A stretch of 64,000 bases of DNA from Mesodorylaimus sp. YZB2_4 (Eukaryota; Nematoda; Enoplea; Dorylaimida; Dorylaimidae), in contig JASANH010001717.1 in NCBI GenBank assembly GCA_030248295.1, positions 237,091 through 301,090 of the forward strand, in the 5' to 3' direction. Position 1 is the first letter of the stretch; the number at the start of each line of letters is the position of its first letter. The notes beneath the pieces are model-generated. The model searched no databases. It was not told the DNA's origin and worked only from the letters and a program-made list of their open reading frames with translations. Shown in pieces: positions 11,236 through 22,496 of the stretch. Both the position numbers and the translations under genes were made by a program.

Positions 11236-11766
11236 CAGTCGAGTCCACTAATAGTCACACCGGATAATGTCACAGTCAGGTTATTATCACAGGTTTTCAA
11301 AGTCCCGAATTTCTTCCCTATACTTTGTGTGCATATTGAGTTCGCTTATTATCACGCTGAATTTGGCTAAGTCCGATTACTGTCACATAAATTTCTTGGC
11401 CAAGCGGAATAAGAAGAAGAAAAGAGTCACATTTCCACTCTATCTATTCAGTCTGAAACAAATGCAAATTCGTCAAAAACTAGGATTTCTCTCGAGAAAA
11501 CGCTTGCATGAAGGCGCATGGCACCTTTGCTTCAGCTTTGATCTGACTGATCCTCATAATTTGGATTTCTTTGGTTACAAAAACTTTTGAAAAAGCGTTT
11601 CGTCTTTTAAAAGGCGAGGGATCTATGAAAATGATATGCAATGGCGATGAAACGCATAAAAGTAAAGTTTTGGCAATTTTAGAGTGTACTTCGGTTTTAG
11701 TCACAGCCTGGATATTGTCACATTTTCTTTCCGTCCGGAGCTGGTGATATTAAGCGGACTCGACTG
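11236..11766. mobile_element. Tc1/mariner-type MITE with TA target duplication
   Basis: The element begins CAGTCGAGTCCACTAATAG and ends with the reverse complement of CAGTCGAGTCCGCTTAATA. The imperfect terminal inverted repeats of about 25 bp are flanked by TA on both sides (11234-11235 and 11767-11768). The interior repeats a TTATTGTCAC-like word several times (near 11267, 11283, 11350, 11380 and 11715). It is 531 bp long with no transposase frame, so it would be mobilised in trans. A CAGT... terminus and TA duplication are typical of Tc1/mariner/pogo elements. Confidence 0.8.
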
Positions 11767-12223
11767 TACGTATAACCTGAATGAAAAAAGTTTCGGTGTC
11801 AAATTCCTTGCCTGTGGGATGGGACTCCTCGGTCGGTACTCTCAAAAAGCCTATTCGCCGCGCACAGTGCGAGTGTGCTGTAGCCGCGAATTGGATGCTT
11901 TGGAACACAGACTCACTGAAGACTCTACTTTAGCGACTGTAGGTCGAGTTAGGTTACTGCATGTTGTCAGGTTGATTTTCTGCGTCACCCAACTGGCTGC
12001 ACTCATTGTAAGCAAGCCAGTGGACCAAACTGAATAGAACCATCCTGAGTGGCTCGCCGCATGATACAGTAGGTACTGCAGATTCAAAAGACGATTTACG
12101 AGTAGTATTGGATGAGCAAGACAGAAATCCCTGAATCGAGAATTCTACACAGCCAAACTGGGCAGAAATCTTTCAGGCGCAGCGTGGTGGCTTTTGAAAA
12201 TGGAGTCAAAAAGCCAAAAGTGA

Positions 12224-12295
12224 TGGAGAAGACCGGGTTCGAACCGGTGGCCTCCCGTATGCGAAACGGGCGCTCTACCACTGAGCTACATCCCC
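12224..12295 (-). tRNA. tRNA-Ala(CGC): tRNA-Ala (anticodon CGC)
   Basis: The minus strand folds as a 72-nt cloverleaf: acceptor GGGGATG/CTTCTCC, D-arm AGCTCAGTGGTAGAGC, anticodon stem CCCGT/ACGGG with loop TTCGCAT, T-stem ACCGG/CCGGT with loop TTCGAAC, and discriminator A. The G3-U70 wobble pair, the main identity determinant for alanyl-tRNA synthetase, is present. One U6-U67 mismatch weakens the acceptor stem. There is no intron. Confidence 0.93.
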
Positions 12296-14861
12296 ACATC
12301 GACAATTGTCAGATTTTTTCTACATGAAGCAACCAAATTATAATGTGCTGTAATGGTGTGAGATCACGAGCAAGACACACTCGCGTGAAATTTCTGCAGG
12401 TTATTTTTGCATATTGCATGTTTCTGCTCGTCACACACTAGGCGCGTTTACAGACATAGCTGTCACGCATGCTCGCGGAGGCATAGGAACCACAGTGACT
12501 GACTTGGCGACAGCTAGTGGTGGTGGATCAGCGCAACAACTGCCGCAAAAGGCAGCTGCTTATGACATGTGTGTGCGCCTATATATGCCATGCATTTTAT
12601 GCTTGTATATTTCCAGCTCGTGATATTCAGAATCCAGCTATATAACGAGCTATTCTACTGCACACGCTGTTTCTGTTCTGACTGCCGCGCTAGAGCCAGG
12701 TCATGTTCTTATTTTGTTTCTGGTGTGTGAGTACAGGCTGAATGTTTGGGATCTGTTTTTTGTGTACCTGAGTTAGGTTTCTTATCATGTATTTTCTATT
12801 GACATGTCTGGTTTTCTAATTTGCGTGTTCCTCATGACTAGGTATATTGTAGACCAGCTCCAGTGCTGTAGGTTAGTTCCACGTCGCGTGATCCTTTGCG
12901 TTCTAGCGTCTCGAATAAAATCCTCATAGCTCGTTTGAATTGTGTGGATATGGCCAGATCTCCCAGCCGGCGGAGAATCGATTTCATCCATACTTTAATG
13001 GGGCGCTGGTAAGCTGCGTTTAAGATTTGATGTAGTGAGGCGTTAGGTAGCAGCCATTACTTCATCACACTGGTCCAGCTAATTCCTCTCTGACTATTGG
13101 ATCTTCACGGCGTGACAGTAGCCACGACTGCACCTCTATTGTACAACTGAGTGATCTGTCCTTTTGTGCAAGGAAATCGGTAACTCGCAGTGTGTAAAGT
13201 TGTCATTAAAAACGTAAATTATTGCTGTTCATGCTGCAATGACAAGTGCCTCCTTGCGCTAATTCTTTCGAGAGCGATGAGCTGTGTTATTATCCCATGT
13301 CGCTCTTGACTCCCTAGAACGGAATTTTCTGGTTCTTATTCAATGGAATGGCGTCACCATCGCCTGCGATGCGATCCGTTCATCTAGACTAAAAAACCCT
13401 TATCCTTGTCTGACAAATCGGCAAATTCAGGTACCTGCAGATCATCTTATTTTCGAGTGCGCTCTATCTGCTGGTGCAGTTATCTTATTTTGCGACAAAA
13501 TTGCGGTTGACTCATTTTTGCGGGACATCATCGAACTGGTAAGACAAGGCCAGCTGCCAGCTAGCACAACTCGCTCGTTTTCAGGGAAGAACTTCGCATA
13601 ATGCGTAGCGTCAGTGCGCGTTTCAAAACATATGAATAGTCCACAAACATCTCCTGAGCAAGTTGACTTTCCTAAAGAGCCAATGGAGATTCCCGAAAGT
13701 ACAGTAAATTCTAAACGCGGGCACTAGGAAGAGCTGCTTTAGGCAAAATAAGGTTAACTCATGCAAGTACTGTACACTGTACTTACCGGCCGCCTACTTG
13801 CTGTACGTACGTCTAACGAGTAAGCGTAATCCTCACTTGCACCCCCTTAATGCCGGGCCCCTAAGATCCATAGCCCTGGTAACAAGTGAGTGTTTAGTTA
13901 TAGCACATATCCGGCATGAATTCACGTAACTTGCAACTACAGCATGCCTAGGTCGCAGTTGTTTCCTTCTACCATATGGTATTGTAAATGCCGCTTCCAG
14001 GAATTAAGGAAACATACGCGGTTATTTTGTTGCCGCTTCATAATTCATATCAGTAAGGAATACTTTTCTAGCGCTAGCTGATGAAAACTTCCCAGTAGAA
14101 AATAAGAAATACTCGTATCTCGAACAAGATATTTGTAACGGTATTAGCTTTGACCCATGAAATAATAAACTGGCGAGCCTTCCACATTACCTTTCCGAGT
14201 AAGACAGGAAGGAGTCATTAGATGTGCATGCCTGGAGGGACATTTTGACGTCATTAGAAAAGACCGTGTATAAGTATTGCACTGTACCCACAAATTCTTG
14301 GCATGTTCAAAAATCCCGGAAATTCTTTTTCGACTTAAACTTTCAAACCCCTTTGACAAAGTATTAGGCCTAAACAATTGTTTCGCGTACCCGTAAGGTT
14401 ATTTAAAAAATGTTCGATAATTTCATCAAGCTTCGAATCACTTCCGCTCATGTTTTTGATTAGCAGTAGTAGAAAAAGCGTCTTAGAATAAAATGTGAGC
14501 GACCTTCTTGCCGAGCTTAGTCAGGCCTCAGACAAACTGAGTAAATGCATTTACGCAAGATGGAATAAATCCTTTCTCAGCACTTTCTCGACCTTTCTGC
14601 ACCAGGTATCATCCAAGAGCTTTTAATGGTAGGCATATGTAGCGCCGTATAAAATATATTTTCCACAAAATATCCTAGAACCCCCAAAATTACTTGAAAA
14701 AACCAGAGTGTAAACTGTGACGTTCATTGCTACCAGTTCACTGTTCAAGAATAACTGGATCACGAAAGTTTCCGGCTAGCATTTTAGATTAGTGTGCTAC
14801 ATGTATATCACAAACCCAGCAAAACTCCAAAGGTGACATGCGCACAAATGCAATGCAATTT
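12296..14861. other. Gene-free stretch between tRNA-Ala and the GPCR
   Basis: I could not support any gene. The longest open frame (13284-13601, plus strand, about 105 codons) has no recognisable motif and no clear flanking splice structure. The sequence contains scattered TACTGTA/GTACGTAC words but no clear mobile element. Confidence 0.4.
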
Positions 14862-14867
14862 TTTATT
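14862..14867 (-). promoter_or_regulatory. Polyadenylation signal of the GPCR gene
   Basis: AATAAA on the minus strand, 16 nt past the GPCR stop codon, in a T-rich (plus-strand) context. Confidence 0.6.
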
Positions 14868-14883
14868 CTTTTAGAGAAATTGC

Positions 14884-15987
14884 TCACACAGTGTCCACGG
14901 TTTCCGGCTTCTCGATGTTGTCTCGTTTGGCGATCAGACCAACACATCGTGAACAGCACTTAACAACTGCACGACTGAAGGACTCCCTCAGCACTCGGCT
15001 CATGACGAAATACAAAATGGATGTGGTAGTACAACTGAACAAGGACAGAAGGTCCATCGCACTCGACAAGCTCAAATAAGTTTTCATGAAAGCATGGGGC
15101 CAAATGCCCGTCATAACCGACAGTGTGGTGTTGGGCAACTCGCACAAAACTGTGATGGACAGAATAATAACCAGGATAAGGGAGCTTGGCATGTGCGAGC
15201 TTTTGTGCCCAGTGCTAATCGAACCACCGCTTATTTGATCCTTCATGTTGTTGATGAGGGCATTATTTCGGAACAGGCTTCTCTGCCTCTTCCTGTGCCG
15301 CATATACATCAACACAACCACGTTCATGGAGAAATATGATAGAAGCAGGCACGGGACCAGCTTTAGCATGCACCCATTTACCCAAAACGCCATTTTCACC
15401 AAGAACTCGTCATTCCACAGAACGAATCCAGGATGTTGCAACACGTAGTAGGCGCTGTGGTTCCCTGGACAAAGGGTGTCATTTCCCGGGGCTGGTGGGC
15501 CTTCCACAACAGAATACTGCACAAAAATGGGAATGCACACGACGAAAACAGATGCAGCTACTCCTGCAGCGAGTTTCAGGGCGTAACTGACGTTTTCTTG
15601 GTGCAAAGGTGCTTTCCTCGATAAAACCATTTTCCTGTAAACGGCGATGGCGACCGAGAGCCAAATCGTGAATGCTCTGAGATAGACACTGGCGCTGGCG
15701 TAGATCAGTTGAAATGTGACCCAGGGCAAGGTCAGAAGGTCGACGGGACATCGTCTTCGATCTCCCAATTCAAAGTGGACAACGTAAATTAAGTAGAGCG
15801 ACATGAGCACAGCGTCCGCCAATGTGACCAGGGCCAGCAACCGGTTGACTGTCGTGCCCATACGACGTCTTGCAAGCCAAGCAGTCATCAGTGTGTTGGA
15901 CACTATTCCAATTGCGGATACAGCCAGCGATGTTTGTTGATACATCTTCAGACGACCGACTGCCCTCCGCAACAGATCTTTCCAAGT
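14884..15987 (-). CDS. Rhodopsin-class peptide GPCR, FMRFamide/DMSR-like (terminal exon)
   Basis: One long exon carries all seven transmembrane segments. TM1 has GIVSN (GxxxN signature), and TM2 has LLALVTLADAVLM. TM3 is followed by TIWLSVAIAVYRKM, the DRY-region variant typical of nematode FMRFamide and dromyosuppressin-receptor-like proteins. A second extracellular loop with CPGNHS could pair with the Cys before TM3. TM6 has LCELPN and TM7 has the degenerate TTSILYFVMSRVLR in place of NPxxY. The C-tail ends KPETVDTV. The first in-frame ATG is at 15940-15942, only a few residues before TM1. A CAG acceptor precedes 15987 and the frame is closed by TGA just upstream, so an upstream exon probably supplies the extracellular N-terminus and true start. 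Ligand and G-protein coupling are unknown; family placement rests on motifs only. Confidence 0.87.
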   Translation of the reverse strand, partial: TWKDLLRRAVGRLKMYQQTSLAVSAIGIVSNTLMTAWLARRRMGTTVNRLLALVTLADAVLMSLYLIYVVHFELGDRRRCPVDLLTLPWVTFQLIYASASVYLRAFTIWLSVAIAVYRKMVLSRKAPLHQENVSYALKLAAGVAASVFVVCIPIFVQYSVVEGPPAPGNDTLCPGNHSAYYVLQHPGFVLWNDEFLVKMAFWVNGCMLKLVPCLLLSYFSMNVVVLMYMRHRKRQRSLFRNNALINNMKDQISGGSISTGHKSSHMPSSLILVIILSITVLCELPNTTLSVMTGIWPHAFMKTYLSLSSAMDLLSLFSCTTTSILYFVMSRVLRESFSRAVVKCCSRCVGLIAKRDNIEKPETVDTV

Positions 15988-18890
15988 CTGGGATGGCTGG
16001 GCTCATCAGGGTAACAATTCAGGTTGAGTGCGCAAACACATGAGCGTCACTTTTTCAAAAAAGCTTTAGAAATCAGAAGATGGAAGTGTTAGCCAAAGGT
16101 TTCTCTGTTTTGGTTTGCCCTCTCCTAACTTAGCCCTCTTTGGACAATTAGATCGACAAGCACCCAACGTCCTGCCGCGTGCTCACTATCAGGGCGAATA
16201 GTTGCGCCGAGCGAGATTATTTGCAAAATAAGTCGGTATGTACGTGCGAAAACGAGAGGGTTTTCCTAGCAGGACAATGTCTCGATGACACGCGTGACGC
16301 TAATCCAGGCACACTGCATCTGGAAAAATTGATTTTGTGTCAAAATTCCGGGAGGAAAAACGTCTTCCGCCAAAATGTCGGGGTAGAAATGTCGTTACAG
16401 TGCGCTATGCTATGTGTCTCAGGCTAATGTCAGCCGCAAGAAAGGTCAAGAGGGAATAAGGTCGTGGAATGGAAAACAATGCCTCGATGGCAGGATAAGG
16501 ATAGTGAGAGCCGTTTGTGCACGCGTTATTAGTTTTTCGACCGGGATCATTTGTTCTCGCAGTTTTGTGCTTCCTACACGTGCCGAACTTTATACACGCA
16601 CTGGCACAAGATGGCTTGTACGCATCTTAGGTTTCAGACACATCGGGGGTTCGCTTGTGTCAGGTCATGTAAAGAGTGAGGCTTTTCTAGCAAATTGAAA
16701 CCGATAGCAAACTTTTTAACCCATGCAATAATGGACTACAGTAGTTTGAAACCACTTTTCAATCTTGTTATGTAAGATTCCTTCATCGGCCTTAGCAACC
16801 ATCTGAACGCAATACAAAATAATGAGAAGTGGGAGTCTATTATTAGAGTGAAACAAATTGTCGAGTAAACACAGCGCTCTTGAAGCTCTTGAAGCTATTC
16901 GAGCTCTTGAAGTGCACGTGAAGTGACATTGGTGACATAATGCAAGTTGGCCCGCCTGCCGTCAGCCATGAGAGCGCTGCAGTACCTCAGTCGGATATGA
17001 ACTATGCAACACAACTTCATTGCAGTACTCCATTTGCAGTACAAGTAAAGCACAATGAAAGCAGTCCGCGGAGAGCGGTACGAGACCGCAAAAATTGGTC
17101 TGAACTTGACCCTTATTGGGCGAGACTAAGCAAGGGAACTATTGGCAAAAAAATGCGTAATACGAAGGCAGGCGCATGTCGCGGGTAGAAATTGCCAGCT
17201 CAATTCCCGGAACTTCTTTCTTATTAAGGACATGGTCTTATAAGGTCTCTTCGTACCCAATCAGATTCATTAGCGGTTATAATTAGTAAAATGGTGCTTG
17301 ATGACCAGCCTTGACCCCTAGCGCAGCGCAGCATCGCAACAATACATATAAACGTCAAATAACGCTTTGAAAAACCTATAGCAGTGCATGTATTCCATTT
17401 TTTGAGTTCCTTGATATTCAGAGTACGAGCAGTTATAGAGTGAGAACTCATACATTTAAATCGAGAGTTCACTGAGATTCTGACAGCAAGTATCAACTTC
17501 ATTCAATCCAATAAACGTTCAATCACTAACTTTCTGCAAAATTTAAAACTCAATTCGACTGATCAACTAGCAGGCTGGTCAGAAGCAGTTTACTCCCTGC
17601 GCTTACAGTCACACGGCATAGACACCCACATCCCCAACTACAGAATGCGCTCAAAACACTGTTTGCATAGAGCTGGCATATGCGTATAGCTACCGATATC
17701 TCTAAAACAAAAGATGTATCAAAGCTAACATGTTTGTCCAGTCCATTTACTGTACGTGCAGAAAGTATATGAGCACTAAAAAACGGCTATGCCTTTCGGA
17801 TAAGAACCGGAGGAAAGAATTTTCGAGCTGTTTTTGATATGTATGATAGCTACCTATTTTCTTTTTAATAGCAAGCCTCTTTGCCTTTTTCAGCCAGTGT
17901 TTATATAAAAGTGTATTGTACGCGTATGCAAAATATAGGATAACATGATCAAGCTACCCATGCGTCATAGTCATGCGCGTAGGTAGACTGGCTTTAACAT
18001 TTTCAACAGCCAGCCGCTCCTGCTGTTATTTCTATAATCGCTAATTTTAGTCTCTAGTCTCCGCTTGACAAATGACTGTGCGCAGCAATGCAACTGCTCA
18101 TCGCATCTCTACATATCTGTCATATACGCACCAACTCATCAACATGCAAAAGCAACTTGCACAAAGCACAAAAGCGCTTGTTTTGACGCGGCATCATTCC
18201 CACGCGCGATTTCGACCTGACCACATTGTTACCGGCATTTCACCCAGACATTTTCAAGTGACAGGGGCAACAAGACAAGACTCTTCTTTTAATTTAGGAA
18301 CCCCCTTAGCAGGCACAATATGTTGACCTGATCTGCTAACCGATCAGGGTTAGAAAAGGTGGGGTATCTCTTCCACTCGGGAAGGGGGCTGGGATGTTAA
18401 ACATTAGGTGGGCAGCAGTGATAAAACTGACTTTCTGATCCCCAACAGGATTGGCGATTGGATTGGACTTTTTAGGAAATTCGCCCAACTTTTAGGACTA
18501 CTGTATATTAGTTCCCCTGAGATGTGGGGATCTGTATATATCACGACCAGATCCAATACAATCCAATTTTATCGAATCTATTGATTTGAATTTGATAGTC
18601 CAAAATTGCATTATATAGCTGAAAACGCGAGGGGGTTGAACAACGGCAGAGTACAGGGAAAATAACAATTGAATGCTTGATCGCTCATGGCTATGAATCA
18701 AATACATGTTTTTGAGTCAAAAGTTTACTAAAATAAACGCTCGGTCCTCAAAAACGAATCGCCAGAAACCTTGCTGTCCTTCAGCTACTACTGTTTGTTC
18801 ACTTATTTCTGCTGTCGATGCATGTTAAACAAAATCCAACCGATTTATCGAGCCCCAAAGACATCTCACACATCTTACTTTACTCTAGGT
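15988..18890. other. Gene-free stretch upstream of the GPCR exon
   Basis: The missing first exon or exons and the promoter of the GPCR should lie here, but no convincing one was identified. Open frames on both strands (for example 16414-16698 and 17224-17502) match nothing recognisable. The flank ends in CTCTAGGT (18883-18890), the left copy of the target duplication of the following mobile element. Confidence 0.4.
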
Positions 18891-20056
18891 TAGACACCGG
18901 ATTTCGGTTCGGGTCAACCCGACCCGAAATTTCGGGTCGGGTTGACCCGAATTCGGCTTAAGTAGTTGAAGTTCCTCGCGATAAAAACCATTTACAAATC
19001 ATCAGAATGTGGTGGCGTTGGTGTAAAGGTGACTGTGATAAAATATGAGATGGAGACATCTAACGCACGCGAATCTTCATCTTTTGTTAATTCCTAGTTA
19101 TCCTTAGTAAATGCAATAACGTTTCTTCATATTCACCACAATTGTGGTCAAATAATTTTTTAAAATCCTTAGATCTGAAAGCGACTAGGGTCTGTCCACT
19201 GGAGACAAGATTTAACCAATCCGAATAATAGGCGTGAAAAATAGAGACAACTCTGTCATAACTTTCGGAGTCTGAGACAGCTTATCCTTAATTAAACATA
19301 GAAATACCTAAATATATGAGCCCCAGGCTAGAGTTGCATCTAGTCTTCACAAAAGATATTGCTCACAAAGTCATATTGTGCTGGACACTAGCTCCCGTCA
19401 GAACCTCCACTACTGATGGAGGGATGTGGGGGCACCTATCACTTTTGAACACAGCAAACTGTTCTGCAATGGTAACATTGATGGTGGTCAAGGGGGCTAT
19501 TATTGATACATATTTGGTGTTTGGGTACAGACTGTACTGCTCTTCCAGCCAGGTATACCCAGGAAGTTATGTCATATTCAGGAATCAAATGTGATTGTAG
19601 ATACTCCTAGGGCCTGCTAAAAGTTATCAATTCCTTCTTATGTTAGAGTAGGGCTAGTCCCACTCATTCGTCAGAGTTGAATGAGAACTCTCACATATGG
19701 ACCCTTCCCTTTGCAGAAATTACTCAGAAAAATTGGTCATTCTCACAGCTTACAATTTGTGTGACATTCTCGGAAGTTACGCAGAATGAGAGCTGGAATG
19801 AAAGACTTTGTGCATGCATTCATGAAGCATATACTGCAAATCCTGGAGTCGAACAATTATAAAAAGGTTTCTGTAGTTGCTAATAGTAGTAACTTGCAAA
19901 ATTTCTGTATTTTTGACCTGTTTGACCCGATCTTTCAAAAAAGTGACCCGACCCGATTTTGACCCGACCCGATTTTGACCCGACCCGATTTTGACCCGAC
20001 CCGACCCGAAATTTTGCTGACCCGACCCGAAAGTACCTGACCCGATCCGGGGTCTA
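18891..20056. mobile_element. Non-autonomous hAT-like element with GACCCGA-iterated ends (copy 1)
   Basis: The 1,166-bp element starts TAGACACCGGAT and ends with the reverse complement of TAGACCCCGGAT (11 of 12 matching). It is flanked by a perfect 8-bp direct repeat CTCTAGGT (18883-18890 and 20057-20064), the target-duplication length typical of hAT transposons. The ends are dense arrays of GACCCGACCCGA and its complement (18905-18956 and about 19915-20046). The interior has only short unrelated frames and no transposase, so it would need an enzyme from elsewhere. Two further copies lie at 50006 and 61377. Superfamily assignment is inferred from target-duplication length and end structure. 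Confidence 0.8.
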
Positions 20057-20464
20057 CTCTAGGTACCTTTTATGTGGGTTGTAAATGCCAATAAACATTC
20101 TAGTGGACCGGTACTTTCAAAAGCTACTGCGCAAGCCATATCACAGTAAATCAAAGCAGCCGACAGCACCAATAGATCGATGTCCATATACCCTGGGATA
20201 TGTAGAGCCAAGGTCCGTTCGGTTTTCTAGAGGTTTTTCGGAGATCGTTAGAATCCGTAGATCTTTAGAAGTAGCGACCTAAATACGTACCCGTCCTAAA
20301 ATTAGAATCGCATTGTGAAACTGGGCCCTGTTCATCAGGTACCGCGACGTTTCTCCCACTTGGTCGATTCCTCCACGGAGACGAGTCCCCCCAGCCATAA
20401 TTTTTCGCCTAATGTGCAGATACGACTTGAGTTGCAAAAGGCAGTACGAGTGTGACAGGCTTGT

Positions 20465-20545
20465 AGAATGTGGGCAGTGTAAAGTAAAATTTCGCTGCTG
20501 CAGCTCAAGTGCAAGGTAGGTACTTAGGCTACGAACTTCTTGAAG
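20465..20545. repeat. Dispersed repeat shared with 29805-29885
   Basis: Both places contain GGCAGTGTAAA, then AAATTT, CTGCTG(C/T)AGCTCA, AAGGTAG and GGCTACGAACTT in the same order and spacing. The class of element is unknown. Confidence 0.55.
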
Positions 20546-21570
20546 TCCTAGTACTTCAGGAAGGATATTTGACACGCTGCCAATACGAGTGCGTGTAAGT
20601 ACTGTAAGACCAGGCCAGTTTTCTCTTCTTATCAAGGCAGGGCTCAAATTGCAAATGTAAAACTGCCTAGCACTGGAAATCAATAAAAAGGAAGATATGT
20701 GACACTTCAGTGACTTTGCCAGCATGGCAGCTATACAGGCTTTGGCGAAGTAGTTTTCTCACTTACGAAGCATCAGGCTAATCTGCATTGTCCTTGGACC
20801 AGGCGAGAGTGGTCCAAGAAACAAACGCGGAACAGCTATTACAACATGGCAATCGAATGATAAAACAACAAGATCTTGGACTACTGTAGTTGAGGCATAT
20901 CTTCTAGGATTAATGATGACGTTTTATGCTTGAGTACTTGTTCCCAGACAAAGGCTCAAAATTTGAAATGCAGTAGCTTCTCAAAACTGCTGGTGGGGAA
21001 CCGTCGCAGTGGGGGAAACGACGCATGTCTCAGTGAGTCGATTACCCCACCAGGCACGGTGGGGGAAAGACACAGTGGGGACATAGGCTCGCGATCGTTC
21101 ATCATTATCTCATATACGTGATTCTGTCTGTGCACAAAAAATGCTGCTAGGTACAACACCTACAAAAATGTTTGAGAATGCTGTAGATATACCCTGAACT
21201 GCTTTCATCACACCCTGGTTTTAAAGTTTGAAGACTTGTCCTATTCGAACTTGCTCCATTTCCAGAGAGCAACCTAAATTCGATGTCCACAGATATACCT
21301 CACTTATTTGGTATTTTGCGAAATACATCACCACACCTTTTGACAATGAGTATTTGAAATAGACACGTGCAACTAAAGTCTTGGAAAATTCATTCATATC
21401 GATAGGCTACAAAAATTTTTAACTCGATTTTCGATCCAATCCAATAAAAAATTCAATCTAATCTCGTTTGCTTGTACCGAATCCAATCCAGTGGACACAC
21501 ATCCACTGGCATAGAATCAAGTGGGAGTCGATTAGCAAGTCGAAAGTCAGACCAATTAGACCGCATCATA

Positions 21571-21909
21571 CTAGCATTTAGACACATGACGAATGGCGAT
21601 GATAACTGTGTCTGATTCTGAGCCCTGACTGTTCATGGTCTGAATACCCTGCGTTGCTTTCGGGTTGGGTGCAGCAGGGTAGATGTTGGTGTTGCAAGTT
21701 GCGCAAACTTGAAAAGCGTTTTGAAATATCTGTTGATGTCGTGCATGTTGACAGAGAGCAAACACAAATTCTTCAAGATCATTTTTGTTCGACACAAATT
21801 TGTACATTCGCCAAAAATAATTAATTCGTAACCGGCTGTGACAGAACACGCCTTTGTTGTTTTGACTTACGCTGTATTTTTCTTCGTTGTCTATATTCTT
21901 TAGTGTCAT
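21571..21909 (-). CDS. Uncharacterised open frame, about 112 codons
   Basis: Not recognised. An ATG is followed by KNIDNEEKYS, then SRLRINYFWRMYKFVSNK, LEEFVFALCQHARHQQIF and CATCNTNIYPAAP. A GTAAGT donor-like site follows the AGC codon after KY, so the first dozen codons could be a separate exon. There are no membrane segments, no signal peptide and no domain I know. The residue composition is more protein-like than that of most neighbouring frames, but nothing else supports it. Confidence 0.2.
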   Translation of the reverse strand: MTLKNIDNEEKYSVSQNNKGVFCHSRLRINYFWRMYKFVSNKNDLEEFVFALCQHARHQQIFQNAFQVCATCNTNIYPAAPNPKATQGIQTMNSQGSESDTVIIAIRHVSKC

Positions 21910-22496
21910 CTTACAAAGTTTATTAAAATGCTCTTATCTGAAGACGATCTTTGACTAGCGAGAAATATTTGGTTCAAACTGGAAATCTGTGGAAACATGT
22001 TCTCTTGTACATGTACCCGTAGGAATGCAGGCGTATTTCCTTTGCTGCCATAACATATTAGTATCTGGATCCTTTTGTGTTTATATCTACCAGCACATTA
22101 TACTTCATCGTCGTAAGTAGCGTTTTCCGCCAATAACTGTCTCTGCGTCCTGCCACCCCATGTTTTATTGACCTCCGTATCACATCCCCGCGGATCTTTC
22201 AACTTCATACAATATATACTGTGTATATTGCTGTAATAAAAATTTTATGAAGTCAGGACAAATAATACTCGATGCCAATATGTTGTGGTTTTCATCTAGA
22301 TCTCCCTTAGCTAAAAGTTTATTGCTGATAATCGCCAAATTGACACGCTTACAGAAAATTTTCCTTTTCTTATTACTGAAAACAGTGATCAGAGTGAAGG
22401 CATCGCCTTTGCTCTGCTTGGCGTCGCGCTAGCACACAGTCTGCATCACTGCGAAATTGAATATTTTGCGAATTGGGGAAACCAGCTTGTGTGAAT

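Larger units (their letters stand above)
20057..22496. other. Gene-poor stretch upstream of CLC-A
   Basis: It contains an 80-bp dispersed repeat (20465-20545), an uncharacterised minus-strand frame (21571-21909), and the presumed promoter and 5' untranslated region of CLC-A. A minus-strand frame at 20279-20725 overlaps the dispersed repeat and is probably not a gene. Confidence 0.4.

Noticed and set aside
20279..20725. 148-codon minus-strand open frame
   Set aside because: It overlaps a dispersed repeat found again at 29805-29885 and shows no domain, signal peptide or splice structure.
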